Source: Magnetospirillum aberrantis SpK (lineage in GTDB: Bacteria; Pseudomonadota; Alphaproteobacteria; Rhodospirillales; Magnetospirillaceae). From it: a stretch of DNA of 64,000 nucleotides. Positions within the stretch are counted from its first letter, which is position 1, and every line of letters begins with the position of its first letter. The stretch spans positions 62,001 through 126,000 of the forward strand of contig NZ_JAAIYP010000034.1 of the NCBI RefSeq assembly GCF_011022235.1. Direction: 5' to 3'. Below are positions 55,830 to 64,000 of the stretch, piece by piece. A program made the translations under genes and the position numbers. Below the pieces are notes generated by a model that worked only from the letters and a program-made list of their open reading frames with translations, was not told the origin of the DNA and searched no databases.

Positions 55830-57443
55830 TCAAAGCGCCTCGGTCAGGCGGGTGCGCAAAAAATCCATTTCTTGTTGGCGTCGGGCGTCGGGCCATCCGG
55901 CTTCGGCGGCCATCAGGTCGATCACACGAGGTGCCGCGGCTTTCGTCGCCTCGACGTCCACCAGGGCCATGGTCAGGCGGCGGCACAGCACGTCGGTGGC
56001 GCGTTCGGCTGCCTCGTGGCGCATGACGTAAAGCACTTCCGCCTCGATGTAGGGGAGGTTCGGGTGAAGCCGGTTGCCGAAGCCATCGGCAGCGATCAGC
56101 GCGACCTGTGAGGCGCGGTCGCCATACGAGCGGTTCAGATGGCGGGCGACGTCTTCAGGAAGGCCGTAGACGCGCGACAGCCTAGTGTAATCCTCGGCGA
56201 CATAGGCTTCGCCGCCCAACAAAACCATGTCGTGGGTGCGGCAGGCGGAGGCGAAGGACAACCGGGCACGGGCGATGGCGTGGTCCACCGTCTGTTCGGC
56301 CATGAACCGGTAGGTGGTCCACTTGCCGCCCGAGATGGTGATCAGTCCAGACGGATCATCAATGATGACGTGGTCGCGGGCCAGTTGGGCGGTGTCCTTG
56401 GCCTTGGGGTCAAAGACCAGCGGACGGATACCAGACCACACCGATTTGATGTCGCTTTCGCTGACATCGACGTTGAAATAGCGCCGGACATGCGACAGCA
56501 GGTAGGCGACGTCGGTGGGAGAGGGGGTGGGGTGGGCTGATATTTCAGCTTTTTCGTCGGTGGTGCCGACAATGGCGTGGCCTTGCCATGGCAGGATGAA
56601 CAACACGCGTCCATCATCGGTCTGGGGGATCAGCAGGCCGGTCTCGGGGGGGACAAAACGGCGATCCAACATGATGTGGATGCCCGAGCTGACCTTGAGG
56701 ATGGGCTGCGCCTGGGGATCATCCATGCGGCGCAAGGTATCGGCGAACGGACCGGTGGCATTGATCACCGCCCGTGCCCGGATGTCCCATTCCTGACCGT
56801 CGATCCCGTCGCGGACATGGGCACCGGCCACCTGTCCCGAATCGTCATGCAAAAGGCCGGTAACCTCGACGTGGTTGGCGAGGCAGGCCCCTTCGCGCCG
56901 GGCGGTCATGGCCAGGGTGGCGTTCATGCGGCTGTCCACGAATTGTCCATCGTAATAGATCACGCCGGCCTTCAATCCTTTGGCCTTGAGCATGGGGAAG
57001 CGGCGCAAGGCCTCCTTGCGGCCGACCACGGACGAATGGCCGATATTCATGTTGCCGGACAACAGGTCGTACAGCTTGAGCCCGGCATAGACATAGGGCA
57101 GTTGCCACCAGGAATAGACCGGGGTTACCAGCGGCAGACGATTGGTCAGATGCGGGGCGTTGCGCAAAAAGGCGCCGCGTTCATGCAGGGCGTGGCGGAC
57201 CAGGGAATATTGGTCGCGATCCAGGCGTTTGACCGCCGCCTCAAGGTAACGCACGCCGCCATGGACCAGCTTGGTGCTGCGGCTGCTGGTGCCTTCGGCA
57301 AAGTCGAAGCGTTCCACCAGGGCGACGGACAATCCCCGTGTGGCCGCATCCAGGGCGATCCCGCACCCGGTGGCGCCGCCGCCGACGACCAACAGGTCAA
57401 AGATCTTGCCGCTTCGCAATGAGTCGAGAACCGTTTGGCGCAT
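55830..57443 (-). CDS. glpD: Aerobic glycerol-3-phosphate dehydrogenase
   Basis: A 537-residue membrane-associated flavoprotein that oxidises glycerol 3-phosphate to dihydroxyacetone phosphate and passes electrons to quinone. The FAD motif is LLVVGGGATGCGIALDAATR, followed by TSSRSTKLVHGGVRYLEAA; FILPWQGHAIVGTTDE and TISGGKWTTYRFMAEQ are further family blocks. The start MRQTVLDS was chosen by alignment; upstream ATGs in frame run through the regulatory region. It is divergent from glpR. No glpK or glpF lies nearby. Confidence 0.95.
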   Translation of the reverse strand: MRQTVLDSLRSGKIFDLLVVGGGATGCGIALDAATRGLSVALVERFDFAEGTSSRSTKLVHGGVRYLEAAVKRLDRDQYSLVRHALHERGAFLRNAPHLTNRLPLVTPVYSWWQLPYVYAGLKLYDLLSGNMNIGHSSVVGRKEALRRFPMLKAKGLKAGVIYYDGQFVDSRMNATLAMTARREGACLANHVEVTGLLHDDSGQVAGAHVRDGIDGQEWDIRARAVINATGPFADTLRRMDDPQAQPILKVSSGIHIMLDRRFVPPETGLLIPQTDDGRVLFILPWQGHAIVGTTDEKAEISAHPTPSPTDVAYLLSHVRRYFNVDVSESDIKSVWSGIRPLVFDPKAKDTAQLARDHVIIDDPSGLITISGGKWTTYRFMAEQTVDHAIARARLSFASACRTHDMVLLGGEAYVAEDYTRLSRVYGLPEDVARHLNRSYGDRASQVALIAADGFGNRLHPNLPYIEAEVLYVMRHEAAERATDVLCRRLTMALVDVEATKAAAPRVIDLMAAEAGWPDARRQQEMDFLRTRLTEAL

Positions 57444-57492
57444 ACTTTTGATCCTGTGCCGAAGGCTTTCGGCGTTACCTGAAAGGGGTGAT

Positions 57493-57506
57493 GCTCGATA
57501 TCGAGC
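57493..57506. promoter_or_regulatory. GlpR-type operator between glpD and glpR
   Basis: GCTCGATATCGAGC is a perfect 14-bp palindrome; with flanks (ATGCTCGATATCGAGCGCAA) it matches the E. coli GlpR consensus with TCG/CGA half-sites closely. Weaker related arms, TTTTTCG at 57524-57530 and ACGAAAAT at 57543-57550, could be a second site. Confidence 0.6.
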
Positions 57507-57648
57507 GCAATATGGTTGTAACATTTTTCGATTTTGCGTTAAACGAAAATAAGCGAACATTCTGTGCGCTCGCTCTGCCTAAGGTGCATAGTGGCGAAAT
57601 GCGCCGCACACAAGATATTCTGGCGTTCAATGGTGCTCCCAAATGCGC

Positions 57649-57654
57649 TACAAT
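57649..57654 (+). promoter_or_regulatory. Possible -10 element of glpR
   Basis: TACAAT, five of six with consensus, 42 bases before the glpR ATG; the hexamer 17 bases upstream (TTCAAT) is a weak -35. Confidence 0.4.
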
Positions 57655-57696
57655 ATGCGCGAATTGGAACATTGCGAACGGCGACCGAGGAAAGGC

Positions 57697-58479
57697 ATGC
57701 GCGATTACAGCCAATCAGTCGAGTTGAACCCACGGCAGGCGCAGATCGTCGAAAAAGCCAACACCGACGGTTTCGTCACCATTGACGATCTGGTCGCAGC
57801 CTTTGGCGTGACACCGCAAACCATTCGTCGCGATATCAACATGTTGTGCGATCTGGGCATCTTGCGGCGCTATCACGGTGGCGCCAGCATGGTCACCAAC
57901 ACCCGCAACGCCGATTATGACGAGCGGCAGGGGGCGATGCGCAGCGAAAAGGAGCATATCGGCCAGTTGGTGGCGCGGCACATTCCCGATGGCGCCTCGC
58001 TGTTCCTCAATGTCGGCACCACCACCGAGGCGGTGGCCCGCGCCCTGGTGAACCATCGCGGTTTACGGGTCATCACCAACAACCTCAACGTGGCTGTCTT
58101 GCTGCGCAATGGTCAGGATTTCGAGATCACCGTCGCCGGTGGACGCTTGCGTCCCCATGATCTTGCGGTGGTGGGCGAGGCCACCATCGATTTCATCAAC
58201 CAGTTCAAGGTGGATTTCGGGGTGATCGGTATCTCAGGGATCGATCCTGACGGCACGCTTCTCGATTTCGACTATCGCGAAGTCCGGGTGGCTCAAGCCA
58301 TCGTCGAGAACGCGCGTACGGTGTTCCTTGCCACCGACCACAGCAAGTTCGGTCGCCGCGCCATGGTCAAGCTGGGGCATGTGTCCATGCTGGACGGACT
58401 GTTCGTCGACCAATTGCCGCCGCAACCTTATCTCGACGTCTTGCGCGAGTCCCAGGTGGCGGTGCATGTGGCGGAATAG
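57697..58479 (+). CDS. glpR: DeoR-family glycerol-3-phosphate regulon repressor
   Basis: A 260-residue DeoR-type repressor. The helix-turn-helix is TIDDLVAAFGVTPQTIRRDI (about residues 29-48), followed by GILRRYHGGA, and the sugar-phosphate-sensing domain contains FLNVGTTTEAVARAL, ITNNLNVA and FLATDHSKFGR. The start MRDYSQS has GAGGAAAGG upstream; earlier ATGs in frame lack a site. It is divergent from glpD, with a GlpR-like operator between them, so it most likely represses glpD (and perhaps itself) until glycerol 3-phosphate binds. Confidence 0.93.
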   Translation: MRDYSQSVELNPRQAQIVEKANTDGFVTIDDLVAAFGVTPQTIRRDINMLCDLGILRRYHGGASMVTNTRNADYDERQGAMRSEKEHIGQLVARHIPDGASLFLNVGTTTEAVARALVNHRGLRVITNNLNVAVLLRNGQDFEITVAGGRLRPHDLAVVGEATIDFINQFKVDFGVIGISGIDPDGTLLDFDYREVRVAQAIVENARTVFLATDHSKFGRRAMVKLGHVSMLDGLFVDQLPPQPYLDVLRESQVAVHVAE

Positions 58480-58501
58480 GCGGGGGGAGGGTGCCCCCGC
58501 C
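58479..58501. terminator. Hairpin between convergent glpR and rubrerythrin genes
   Basis: GGCGGGGG and CCCCCGCC pair in an 8-bp GC stem directly at the end of glpR. No T-run follows on either strand, so termination is uncertain. Confidence 0.4.
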
Positions 58502-58508
58502 ACCGCAA

Positions 58509-59009
58509 TCAGGATATTTCGGCGTATTTCTCGCCCTTGGCCTTGCACACCGGGCACTGATCGGGATGCTCGCCGATGACGGTGTGGCCGCAGATGGCGC
58601 AGACGTAGATGGAGGCGTCGCCCAGATCCTGCCCGGCCTTGACCGCGTCCAGCGCTTCGACGAACAGACCGTGGTGGATTTTCTCCACCGCGTTGGCGTG
58701 CTTCATGGACAGCACGGCCCGGCGGTGTCCCTCTTCCTCGGCGGTGGCGATGAATTCGGGATACATCTCCTCGAATTCGTGCGCTTCGCCGGCGATGGCG
58801 TCGGCCAGATTCTCGGCGGTGGACTTGATCCCGTCGAGCGCCCGCAAATGGGCGTGGGCGTGAATGGTCTCGGCCGCCGCCACGGCCCGGAACAACTTGG
58901 CCACCTGGCCCAGACCTTCCTTGGCCGCCGCCTCGCCATAGGCCAGATATTTGCGGTTCGCCTGGCTTTCGCCGGCAAATGCCGCGGCAAGGTTCTCGGT
59001 CGTCTTCAT
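58509..59009 (-). CDS. Rubrerythrin
   Basis: A 166-residue non-haem iron protein that reduces hydrogen peroxide using rubredoxin-type electron transfer. The N-terminal ferritin-like domain has di-iron ligands in AGESQANRKYLAYGEAA, AAETIHAHAH, AHEFEEMYPEF and SMKHANAVEKIH; the C-terminal rubredoxin domain has YVCAICGHTV and QCPVCKAKGE (two CxxC pairs). The start MKTTENL has GGAGAGAAG before it. Location between glpR and ssb has no functional meaning that I can see. Together with sodB and bcp it adds to oxidative defence. Confidence 0.93.
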   Translation of the reverse strand: MKTTENLAAAFAGESQANRKYLAYGEAAAKEGLGQVAKLFRAVAAAETIHAHAHLRALDGIKSTAENLADAIAGEAHEFEEMYPEFIATAEEEGHRRAVLSMKHANAVEKIHHGLFVEALDAVKAGQDLGDASIYVCAICGHTVIGEHPDQCPVCKAKGEKYAEIS

Positions 59010-59064
59010 GCTTCTCTCCAACAGGCACATGGATGATGGCGGTGTCGGCACTGTGGCAAAAAAA

Positions 59065-59096
59065 ATGGCCGGGAGAAACTCTCTCGGCCATCTTTT
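59065..59096 (-). terminator. Terminator of ssb
   Basis: ATGGCCGGGAGA and TCTCTCGGCCAT form a 12-bp stem with one wobble and a three-base loop; T-runs follow on both strands (eight T on the minus strand). It ends 19 bases after the ssb stop. Confidence 0.8.
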
Positions 59097-59114
59097 TAAG
59101 ATAATTCTAAAATC

Positions 59115-59672
59115 CTAGAACGGGATCTCGTCGTCCAGGTCCGGCGGCGGTTCCCAGCCGGAGCCACCGCCGCGATTGCCGCCGCCGCCGCCTTGCTGCG
59201 GGGCGCCGGCCGAGCGCTGGCCGCCACCGTAACTGCCGCCGCTGCCGCCGCCATAGTTGCCACCGCCGCCATAGCCGCCGCCGAAATCGTCGCCGCCACC
59301 GCTGCCGCCACCGCCTTCGCCACGGCCGCCCAACAGCGTCAGCTCACCCTTGAAGCGGCCGATCACCACTTCGGTCGAGTACTTCTCGACACCTTGCTGA
59401 TCGGTCCATTTGCGGGTTTGCAACGCGCCTTCCACATAGACGCTGCTGCCCTTGCGCAAAAAGCGCTCGGCCACGTCGGCAAGGTTGGGGTTGAAGATGA
59501 CCACGCGATGCCACTCGGTCTTTTCCTTGCGTTCGCCGCTGGAGCGGTCCTTCCAGGTTTCCGAGGTGGCGATGTTGAGGTTGACGATCTTCGAGCCGTC
59601 CTGCGAGGTGCGCACCTCGGGGTCGCGCCCCAGATTGCCGACCAGGATTACCTTGTTTACCGACCCAGCCAT
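59115..59672 (-). CDS. ssb: Single-stranded DNA-binding protein
   Basis: A 185-residue SSB. The OB-fold domain (residues 1-about 112) begins [20 protein letters not shown] and includes [13 protein letters not shown] and [12 protein letters not shown]. It is followed by a long linker of glycine repeats ([20 protein letters not shown]) and the acidic tip DDEIPF, through which SSB recruits other replication and repair proteins. The start was placed at MAGSVNKV; the open frame upstream overlaps the gyrA promoter region. Gyrase lies divergently next to it. Confidence 0.96.
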   Translation of the reverse strand: MAGSVNKVILVGNLGRDPEVRTSQDGSKIVNLNIATSETWKDRSSGERKEKTEWHRVVIFNPNLADVAERFLRKGSSVYVEGALQTRKWTDQQGVEKYSTEVVIGRFKGELTLLGGRGEGGGGSGGGDDFGGGYGGGGNYGGGSGGSYGGGQRSAGAPQQGGGGGNRGGGSGWEPPPDLDDEIPF

Positions 59673-59866
59673 TGTCCCGGCGCTCCTTGCATGAGATATC
59701 GAGCCGGGACAATAGCCCAAGGGCATGGGCTTGATCAATGGACCGCGCTGGAGCGGGCGCATGCCCTCGAGGTTGTCGCTATCCCCGATATCTGGTAGCG
59801 TGCGCCACCGTGGCAGCCCTGCCATCCCCTAATTCTGGTTTTCCAAAGACCAATGGGAAGATTTCG

Positions 59867-62566
59867 TTGACCACATCTTCTGCGACGCCTCAGTTCGACA
59901 TCTCTCCGGTCACCATCGAAGAGGAGATGCGGCGCTCCTATCTCGACTACGCCATGAGCGTAATCGTGAGCCGCGCCCTTCCCGATGTGCGCGACGGACT
60001 TAAGCCGGTGCACCGGCGCATCCTTTACGCGATGAAGGAAAGCGGCTACGACTACAACAAGCCCTTCCGAAAGTCGGCGCGCATCGTCGGCGACGTCATG
60101 GGTAAGTATCACCCGCATGGCGACGCCGCCATCTATGACGCCATGGTGCGCATGGCGCAGTACTTCTCCATGCGCCTGCCGCTCATCGACGGCCAGGGCA
60201 ATTTCGGGTCCATGGACGGCGACCCGGCGGCGGCCATGCGTTATACCGAGGCGCGCATGGCGCGTTCGGCGCATTTCCTGATCGAGGACATCGACAAGGA
60301 AACCGTCGACTTCCAGCCCAATTACGACGATTCCACGGTCGAGCCGTGCGTTTTGCCGGCGCGTTACCCGAACCTGCTGGTCAACGGCGCCGGCGGCATC
60401 GCGGTCGGCATGGCCACCAACATCCCGCCCCATAATCTGGGCGAGGTGATCGACGCCTGCTGCGCCTATATCGACCACCCGGACATTACCCCGGAACAGT
60501 TGATGGAACTGGTGCCGGGCCCCGATTTCCCGACCGGCGGCCTGATTCTGGGCCGGGCCGGCATCCGTTCCGCCTACACCACCGGGCGTGGTTCGGTGAT
60601 CATGCGCGGCCGTTGCCATGTGGAGGAGATCCGCAAGGACCGCGAGGCCATCATCATCACCGAGGTTCCCTACCAGGTGAACAAGGCCCGCATGCTCGAA
60701 CAGATCGCCGAGTTGGTGCGCGACAAGAAGATCGAGGGCGTGTCCGATCTGCGCGACGAATCGGATCGCGAAGGCGTGCGCGTGGTGGTCGAGATCAAGC
60801 GAGACGCCATCGCCGACGTGGTTCTGGCCCAGCTTTACAAGTTCACGCCGCTTCAGACGTCGTTCGGTGTCAACGCCCTGGCGTTGAATGGTGGCCGGCC
60901 GCAGATGATGCCGCTCAAGGAGATCATCACCGCCTTCGTCGCCTTCCGCGAAGAGGTGATCACCCGGCGTACCATCTACGAATTGGGCAAGGCGCGCGAC
61001 CGTGCCCATGTGTTGGCCGGTCTGGCCATCGCGGTCGCCAATATCGACGAGGTCATCGCGCTGATCCGCCGCGCTCCCGATCCGCAGACCGCGCGTGAGG
61101 AATTGATGACCCGCGCTTGGCCGGCGATGGATGTCGAGCCGTTGATCCGGCTGATCGACGAGCCCGGCCGTGCCATCGTCGATGGCAAGTATCAGCTTTC
61201 CGAGGCTCAGGCCAAGGCGATCCTGGACCTGCGCCTGCATCGCCTGACCGGTCTGGAACGGGACAAGATCGGCGACGAGCTGACCGAGATCGGTGCCCAG
61301 ATCAAGGAATTCCTGGAAATCCTGTCGTCGCGGCCCAGGCTGCTCGAGGTTCTGCGCGGCGAGTTGCTGGAGATCCGCAACCAGTTCGCCACGCCGCGCC
61401 GGACCACCATCGAGGACTCCGAGTTCGAAGCCGACATCGAGGACCTGATCGCTCGCGAAGACATGGTGGTGACGGTGACCAACACCGGCTACATCAAGCG
61501 CGTGCCGCTCTCGACCTATCGCGCGCAAAAGCGTGGCGGCAAGGGCCGGTCGGGCATGGCCATGAAGGAAGAGGACTTCATCAGCCAGGTGTTCGTGGCC
61601 AATACCCATACGCCCATGCTGTTCTTTTCCTCGACCGGCCAGGCCTACAAGCTCAAGGTCTACCGCTTGCCGCTGGGGACCCCCCAGGCCAAGGGCAAGG
61701 CCATGGTCAACATCCTGCCGCTGGACGAGAACGAGACCATCTCGACCGTCATGCCCATGCCCGAGGACGAGAGCACCTGGAGCGATCTGCACGTCATGTT
61801 CGCCACTTCGGTGGGCGGCGTGCGCCGCAACCTGCTGTCCGACTTCGTCGACATCCGGGCCAACGGCAAGATCGCCATGAAGCTGGGCGAGGCCGAGCGC
61901 CTGATCGCCGTGCGCACCTGTTCGGAAAACGACGACGTGTTGCTGGCGACCCGCATGGGCAAGGCCATCCGTTTCCAGGTGGGTGACGTCCGCGTGTTCA
62001 AGGGACGCGATTCGACGGGCGTGCGCGGTATCCGCCTGGACGGTGACGAGGTCATCTCCATGTCGATCCTGCACCATGTGGATTTCGACATGGAAACCCG
62101 CGACGCCTATATGCGCGGCGACCTGACCGGCCCCGAGGCGGAGCGCATGAGCGCCGACGAGGAAATCATCCTCACCGTCACCGAGAACGGCTACGGCAAG
62201 CGCACTTCGGCTTACGAATATCGCATCACCGGCCGTGGCGGCCAAGGCATCGCCAACATCGACCTGACCGAAAAGAACGGTCCGGTCGTGGCGTCGTTCC
62301 CGGTCAACCACGAGGACGAGATCATGCTGGTGTCCGATGGCGGCAAGCTGATCCGCATGCCAGTGGACGACATCCGCATCTGTGGCCGCAAGACCCAGGG
62401 CGTGATGCTGTTCAGGACCGCCGACGACGAGCGGGTGGTCTCGGTGGCGCGTCTTGGCGACATCGGCGGCAACGGTGACGAGGCCGATGACCTCGACGAC
62501 ACCGAGATCGAGAGCGAAGGCGACGAGGGGGAAAGCATGGGAGAGGGCAATGACGGCAACGACTGA
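59867..62566 (+). CDS. gyrA: DNA gyrase subunit A
   Basis: The 899-residue breakage-reunion subunit that introduces negative supercoils. The winged-helix/tower part begins [20 protein letters not shown]; the active-site tyrosine is Tyr126 in [13 protein letters not shown]. The quinolone region reads [19 protein letters not shown], with Ala87 at E. coli Ser83 and Asp91 at Asp87. The C-terminal beta-pinwheel includes the GyrA box [11 protein letters not shown] and ends in an acidic tail. The start is inferred as TTG ([10 protein letters not shown]) with GGGAAG upstream; no ATG fits. coaD overlaps its end by 17 bases. Confidence 0.95.
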   Translation: MTTSSATPQFDISPVTIEEEMRRSYLDYAMSVIVSRALPDVRDGLKPVHRRILYAMKESGYDYNKPFRKSARIVGDVMGKYHPHGDAAIYDAMVRMAQYFSMRLPLIDGQGNFGSMDGDPAAAMRYTEARMARSAHFLIEDIDKETVDFQPNYDDSTVEPCVLPARYPNLLVNGAGGIAVGMATNIPPHNLGEVIDACCAYIDHPDITPEQLMELVPGPDFPTGGLILGRAGIRSAYTTGRGSVIMRGRCHVEEIRKDREAIIITEVPYQVNKARMLEQIAELVRDKKIEGVSDLRDESDREGVRVVVEIKRDAIADVVLAQLYKFTPLQTSFGVNALALNGGRPQMMPLKEIITAFVAFREEVITRRTIYELGKARDRAHVLAGLAIAVANIDEVIALIRRAPDPQTAREELMTRAWPAMDVEPLIRLIDEPGRAIVDGKYQLSEAQAKAILDLRLHRLTGLERDKIGDELTEIGAQIKEFLEILSSRPRLLEVLRGELLEIRNQFATPRRTTIEDSEFEADIEDLIAREDMVVTVTNTGYIKRVPLSTYRAQKRGGKGRSGMAMKEEDFISQVFVANTHTPMLFFSSTGQAYKLKVYRLPLGTPQAKGKAMVNILPLDENETISTVMPMPEDESTWSDLHVMFATSVGGVRRNLLSDFVDIRANGKIAMKLGEAERLIAVRTCSENDDVLLATRMGKAIRFQVGDVRVFKGRDSTGVRGIRLDGDEVISMSILHHVDFDMETRDAYMRGDLTGPEAERMSADEEIILTVTENGYGKRTSAYEYRITGRGGQGIANIDLTEKNGPVVASFPVNHEDEIMLVSDGGKLIRMPVDDIRICGRKTQGVMLFRTADDERVVSVARLGDIGGNGDEADDLDDTEIESEGDEGESMGEGNDGND

Positions 62567-63062
62567 GCGCGTCGGCCTTTATCCGGGGACCTTCGACCCG
62601 ATCACCAACGGCCATCTCGACATCGTCATGCGCGCCGCCCGCGTGCTTGACCGATTGATCGTCGCGGTGGCGGCCAATGCCGGCAAGGGGCCGTTGTTCA
62701 CCCTTGACGAGCGGGTCGCACTGGTCCGTGAGGATCTGGCCGAGCGGGCGCAGAAACTGGGGGTCAACATCGAGGTACGGTCGTTCGACAATTTGTTGAT
62801 CGATTTCGCCCGCCAGTGCGGTGCTCACGTCATCATCCGCGGCCTGCGCGCGGTTTCGGATTTCGAATACGAATTCCAGATGGCCGGCATGAACGCCCGG
62901 CTTAGTCCCGACATCGAGACCATGTTCCTCATGGCGTCCGAACGCTGCCAGTTCATTTCCTCGCGCTTCGTCAAGGAAATCGGCCGTTTGGGTGGCGACA
63001 TCACCTCTTTCGTCAGTCCGCGCGTTCGTGTCGAGCTGAACAAGAAGTTCGGGCTGCAATAA
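62550..63062 (+). CDS. coaD: Phosphopantetheine adenylyltransferase
   Basis: A 170-residue nucleotidyltransferase that forms dephospho-CoA, the fourth step in coenzyme A synthesis. The signature [20 protein letters not shown] contains the TxGH active-site motif (NGH), and [17 protein letters not shown] and [16 protein letters not shown] are characteristic. The start is the ATG within the 3' end of gyrA, preceded by GAGAGGG. A hairpin at 63071-63088 lies just before the next gene's ribosome site. Confidence 0.96.
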   Translation: MTATTERVGLYPGTFDPITNGHLDIVMRAARVLDRLIVAVAANAGKGPLFTLDERVALVREDLAERAQKLGVNIEVRSFDNLLIDFARQCGAHVIIRGLRAVSDFEYEFQMAGMNARLSPDIETMFLMASERCQFISSRFVKEIGRLGGDITSFVSPRVRVELNKKFGLQ

Positions 63063-63070
63063 TCAAGAGC

Positions 63071-63088
63071 AGGGGGGACCGTCCCCCT
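63071..63088 (+). promoter_or_regulatory. Hairpin ahead of the cytoplasmic cyclophilin ribosome site
   Basis: AGGGGGGACCGTCCCCCT folds to a six-pair stem ending directly before AAGGAG at 63089-63094. There is no T-run; it may affect translation of the following gene or mRNA stability. Confidence 0.35.
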
Positions 63089-63101
63089 AAGGAGACCGAC
63101 G

Positions 63102-63581
63102 GTGGACCGCGAAAACACCCTTTTTCTCGACCTCAAGGACGGCCGCGTGGTGATCGAACTGCGTCCCGACCTTGCCCCAAACCATGTGGCCCGCATCAAG
63201 GAACTGGTGCGCGAGGGCTATTATGACGGCCTTAAGTTCCATCGCGTGATCGATGGCTTCATGGCCCAGACCGGCTGTCCGCAAGGCACTGGCACCGGTG
63301 GATCAGGGCAGAAGCTGAAGGCCGAGTTCAGCCGCGAGCGCCACGTGCGCGGAACGTGTTCAATGGCCCGCGCCGCCAGCCCGGATTCGGCGGATTCCCA
63401 ATTCTTCATCATGTTCGCCCCGTCGCCACACCTGGACGGAAAGTATTCCGTCTGGGGACAGGTGGTCGATGGCATGGATTTCGTGGACAACATCAAGAAG
63501 GGCAGCAGCTTGGCCAACGGCGCGGTCAAGGACCCGGACGTGATCGTCCGCCTTCAGGTCGCCGCTGACGTCGAAGAATAG
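63102..63581 (+). CDS. ppiB: Cytoplasmic cyclophilin-type peptidyl-prolyl isomerase
   Basis: A 159-residue cyclophilin without signal peptide. It begins RENTLFLDLKDGRVVIELRP and has the catalytic segment KFHRVIDGFMAQTGCP (Arg, Phe and Gln of the active site) and SADSQFFIMFAPSPHLDGKY. The GTG start is preceded by AAGGAG at 63089-63094. The next gene encodes a close paralogue with a signal peptide, so the two look like a duplication with one copy sent to the periplasm. Confidence 0.93.
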   Translation: MDRENTLFLDLKDGRVVIELRPDLAPNHVARIKELVREGYYDGLKFHRVIDGFMAQTGCPQGTGTGGSGQKLKAEFSRERHVRGTCSMARAASPDSADSQFFIMFAPSPHLDGKYSVWGQVVDGMDFVDNIKKGSSLANGAVKDPDVIVRLQVAADVEE

Positions 63582-63595
63582 AAAGGGGAAGGAGC

Positions 63596-64000
63596 ATGCT
63601 CTCGAAATTCCTGAAAGTCCTGGCGATGTTGACCGTCGGCCTGGTGCTGGCGGGGCAGCCCGCCCGCGCAGCCGATCCCGAAAACACCTTGTTTTTGGAC
63701 CTGCCCTGGGGGCGGGTGGTGATCGAGATGCGTCCCGATCTGGCGCCGCAGCACGTGGCCCGCATCAAGGAACTGGTCCGCAAGGGGTTCTATGACGGGC
63801 TTTCCTTCCACCGGGTGATCGCCGGCTTCATGGCCCAGGGCGGTGACCCGACCGGCACCGGCAGCGGGGGATCCGGCATCAAGTTGCCGGCCGAGTTCTC
63901 GGGTGAGCATTTCACCCGCGGCGTGGTCGGCATGGCCCGTTCCAGTTCGCCCAACAGTGCCGATTCGCAGTTCTTCATCATGCTCGGCACCACGCCCAGC
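63596..64000 (+). CDS. ppiA: Periplasmic cyclophilin, 3'-truncated by the window end
   Basis: A second cyclophilin of which 135 residues are visible before the window ends. The N-terminus MLSKFLKVLAMLTVGLVLAG with PARAAD is a cleavable signal peptide. The mature part (PENTLFLDLPWGRVVIEMRP, SFHRVIAGFMAQGGDP, SADSQFFIMLG) is clearly paralogous to the preceding gene. The ATG has GGAAGGAG upstream, 14 bases after the stop of the first. About 30 residues should lie beyond the window. Confidence 0.93.
   Translation, partial: MLSKFLKVLAMLTVGLVLAGQPARAADPENTLFLDLPWGRVVIEMRPDLAPQHVARIKELVRKGFYDGLSFHRVIAGFMAQGGDPTGTGSGGSGIKLPAEFSGEHFTRGVVGMARSSSPNSADSQFFIMLGTTPS

Noticed and set aside
57488-57727. A 79-residue frame in the glpD-glpR gap
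   Set aside because: It overlaps the operator and the glpR promoter, with no ribosome site or domain.
59735-62311. An 858-residue open frame antisense to gyrA
   Set aside because: Antisense shadow; no recognisable domain.

Overview
The window is GC-rich chromosomal DNA from an alphaproteobacterium. Three things point to the Rhodospirillales, near Magnetospirillum: the hopanoid genes hpnC-hpnD-hpnE, LpxI in place of LpxH in the lipid A cluster, and a Mg-type HemB. The genus is inferred, because no 16S rRNA or magnetosome gene is present. Almost everything is chromosomal housekeeping or accessory metabolism. I found no insertion sequence, phage gene, CRISPR array, tRNA or rRNA.

Layout. 1-280: 3' end of a chemoreceptor gene. 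451-5210: a minimal ethanolamine module (eutB, eutC, permease) followed by an AraC-type regulator. 5220-12025: bcp and glnE on the minus strand, then a divergent AsmA/YhdP-type envelope gene. 12116-13381: pal and sodB. 13481-17270: hpnC-D-E on the minus strand, divergent from a catalytically dead squalene/phytoene-synthase homologue of the NDUFAF6 type. 17271-20463: a three-gene Anbu operon (ATP-grasp ligase, alpha-E protein, Anbu proteasome-like protease). 20812-21742: a Crp/Fnr regulator and a small DUF2892 membrane protein. 21806-25560: an esterase-like lipoprotein, a GcvR-like ACT protein, a cytochrome c, a metallophosphoesterase and a lipid kinase. 25717-30796: an acyl-CoA synthetase, two tandem HD-GYP phosphodiesterases and mepA.

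30987-45803 is the classic translation/envelope superoperon: rpsB, tsf, pyrH, frr, uppS, cdsA, dxr, rseP, bamA, ompH, lpxD, fabZ, lpxA, lpxI, lpxB, gloA. It links ribosome function, isoprenoid and phospholipid precursors, outer-membrane protein assembly and lipid A synthesis, with several stop/start overlaps. 45807-52596 carries an alpha/beta hydrolase, trmFO, a duplicated DUF4170 protein, a secreted pentapeptide-repeat protein, hemB, a parvulin, two RNA-modification genes (YfiF-like methyltransferase, RluE-like pseudouridine synthase) and a 60-residue orphan. 52759-64000 carries uvrA, divergent glpD/glpR around a strong GlpR-type operator, rubrerythrin, ssb, gyrA, coaD and two tandem cyclophilins, the second cut by the window end.

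The best leads are the Anbu/ATP-grasp/alpha-E operon without its usual transglutaminase, the NDUFAF6-like pseudoenzyme beside the hopanoid genes, a CRP-like site between the Crp/Fnr gene and DUF2892, the tandem HD-GYP pair, and a natural Ala at the quinolone-determining position of GyrA.
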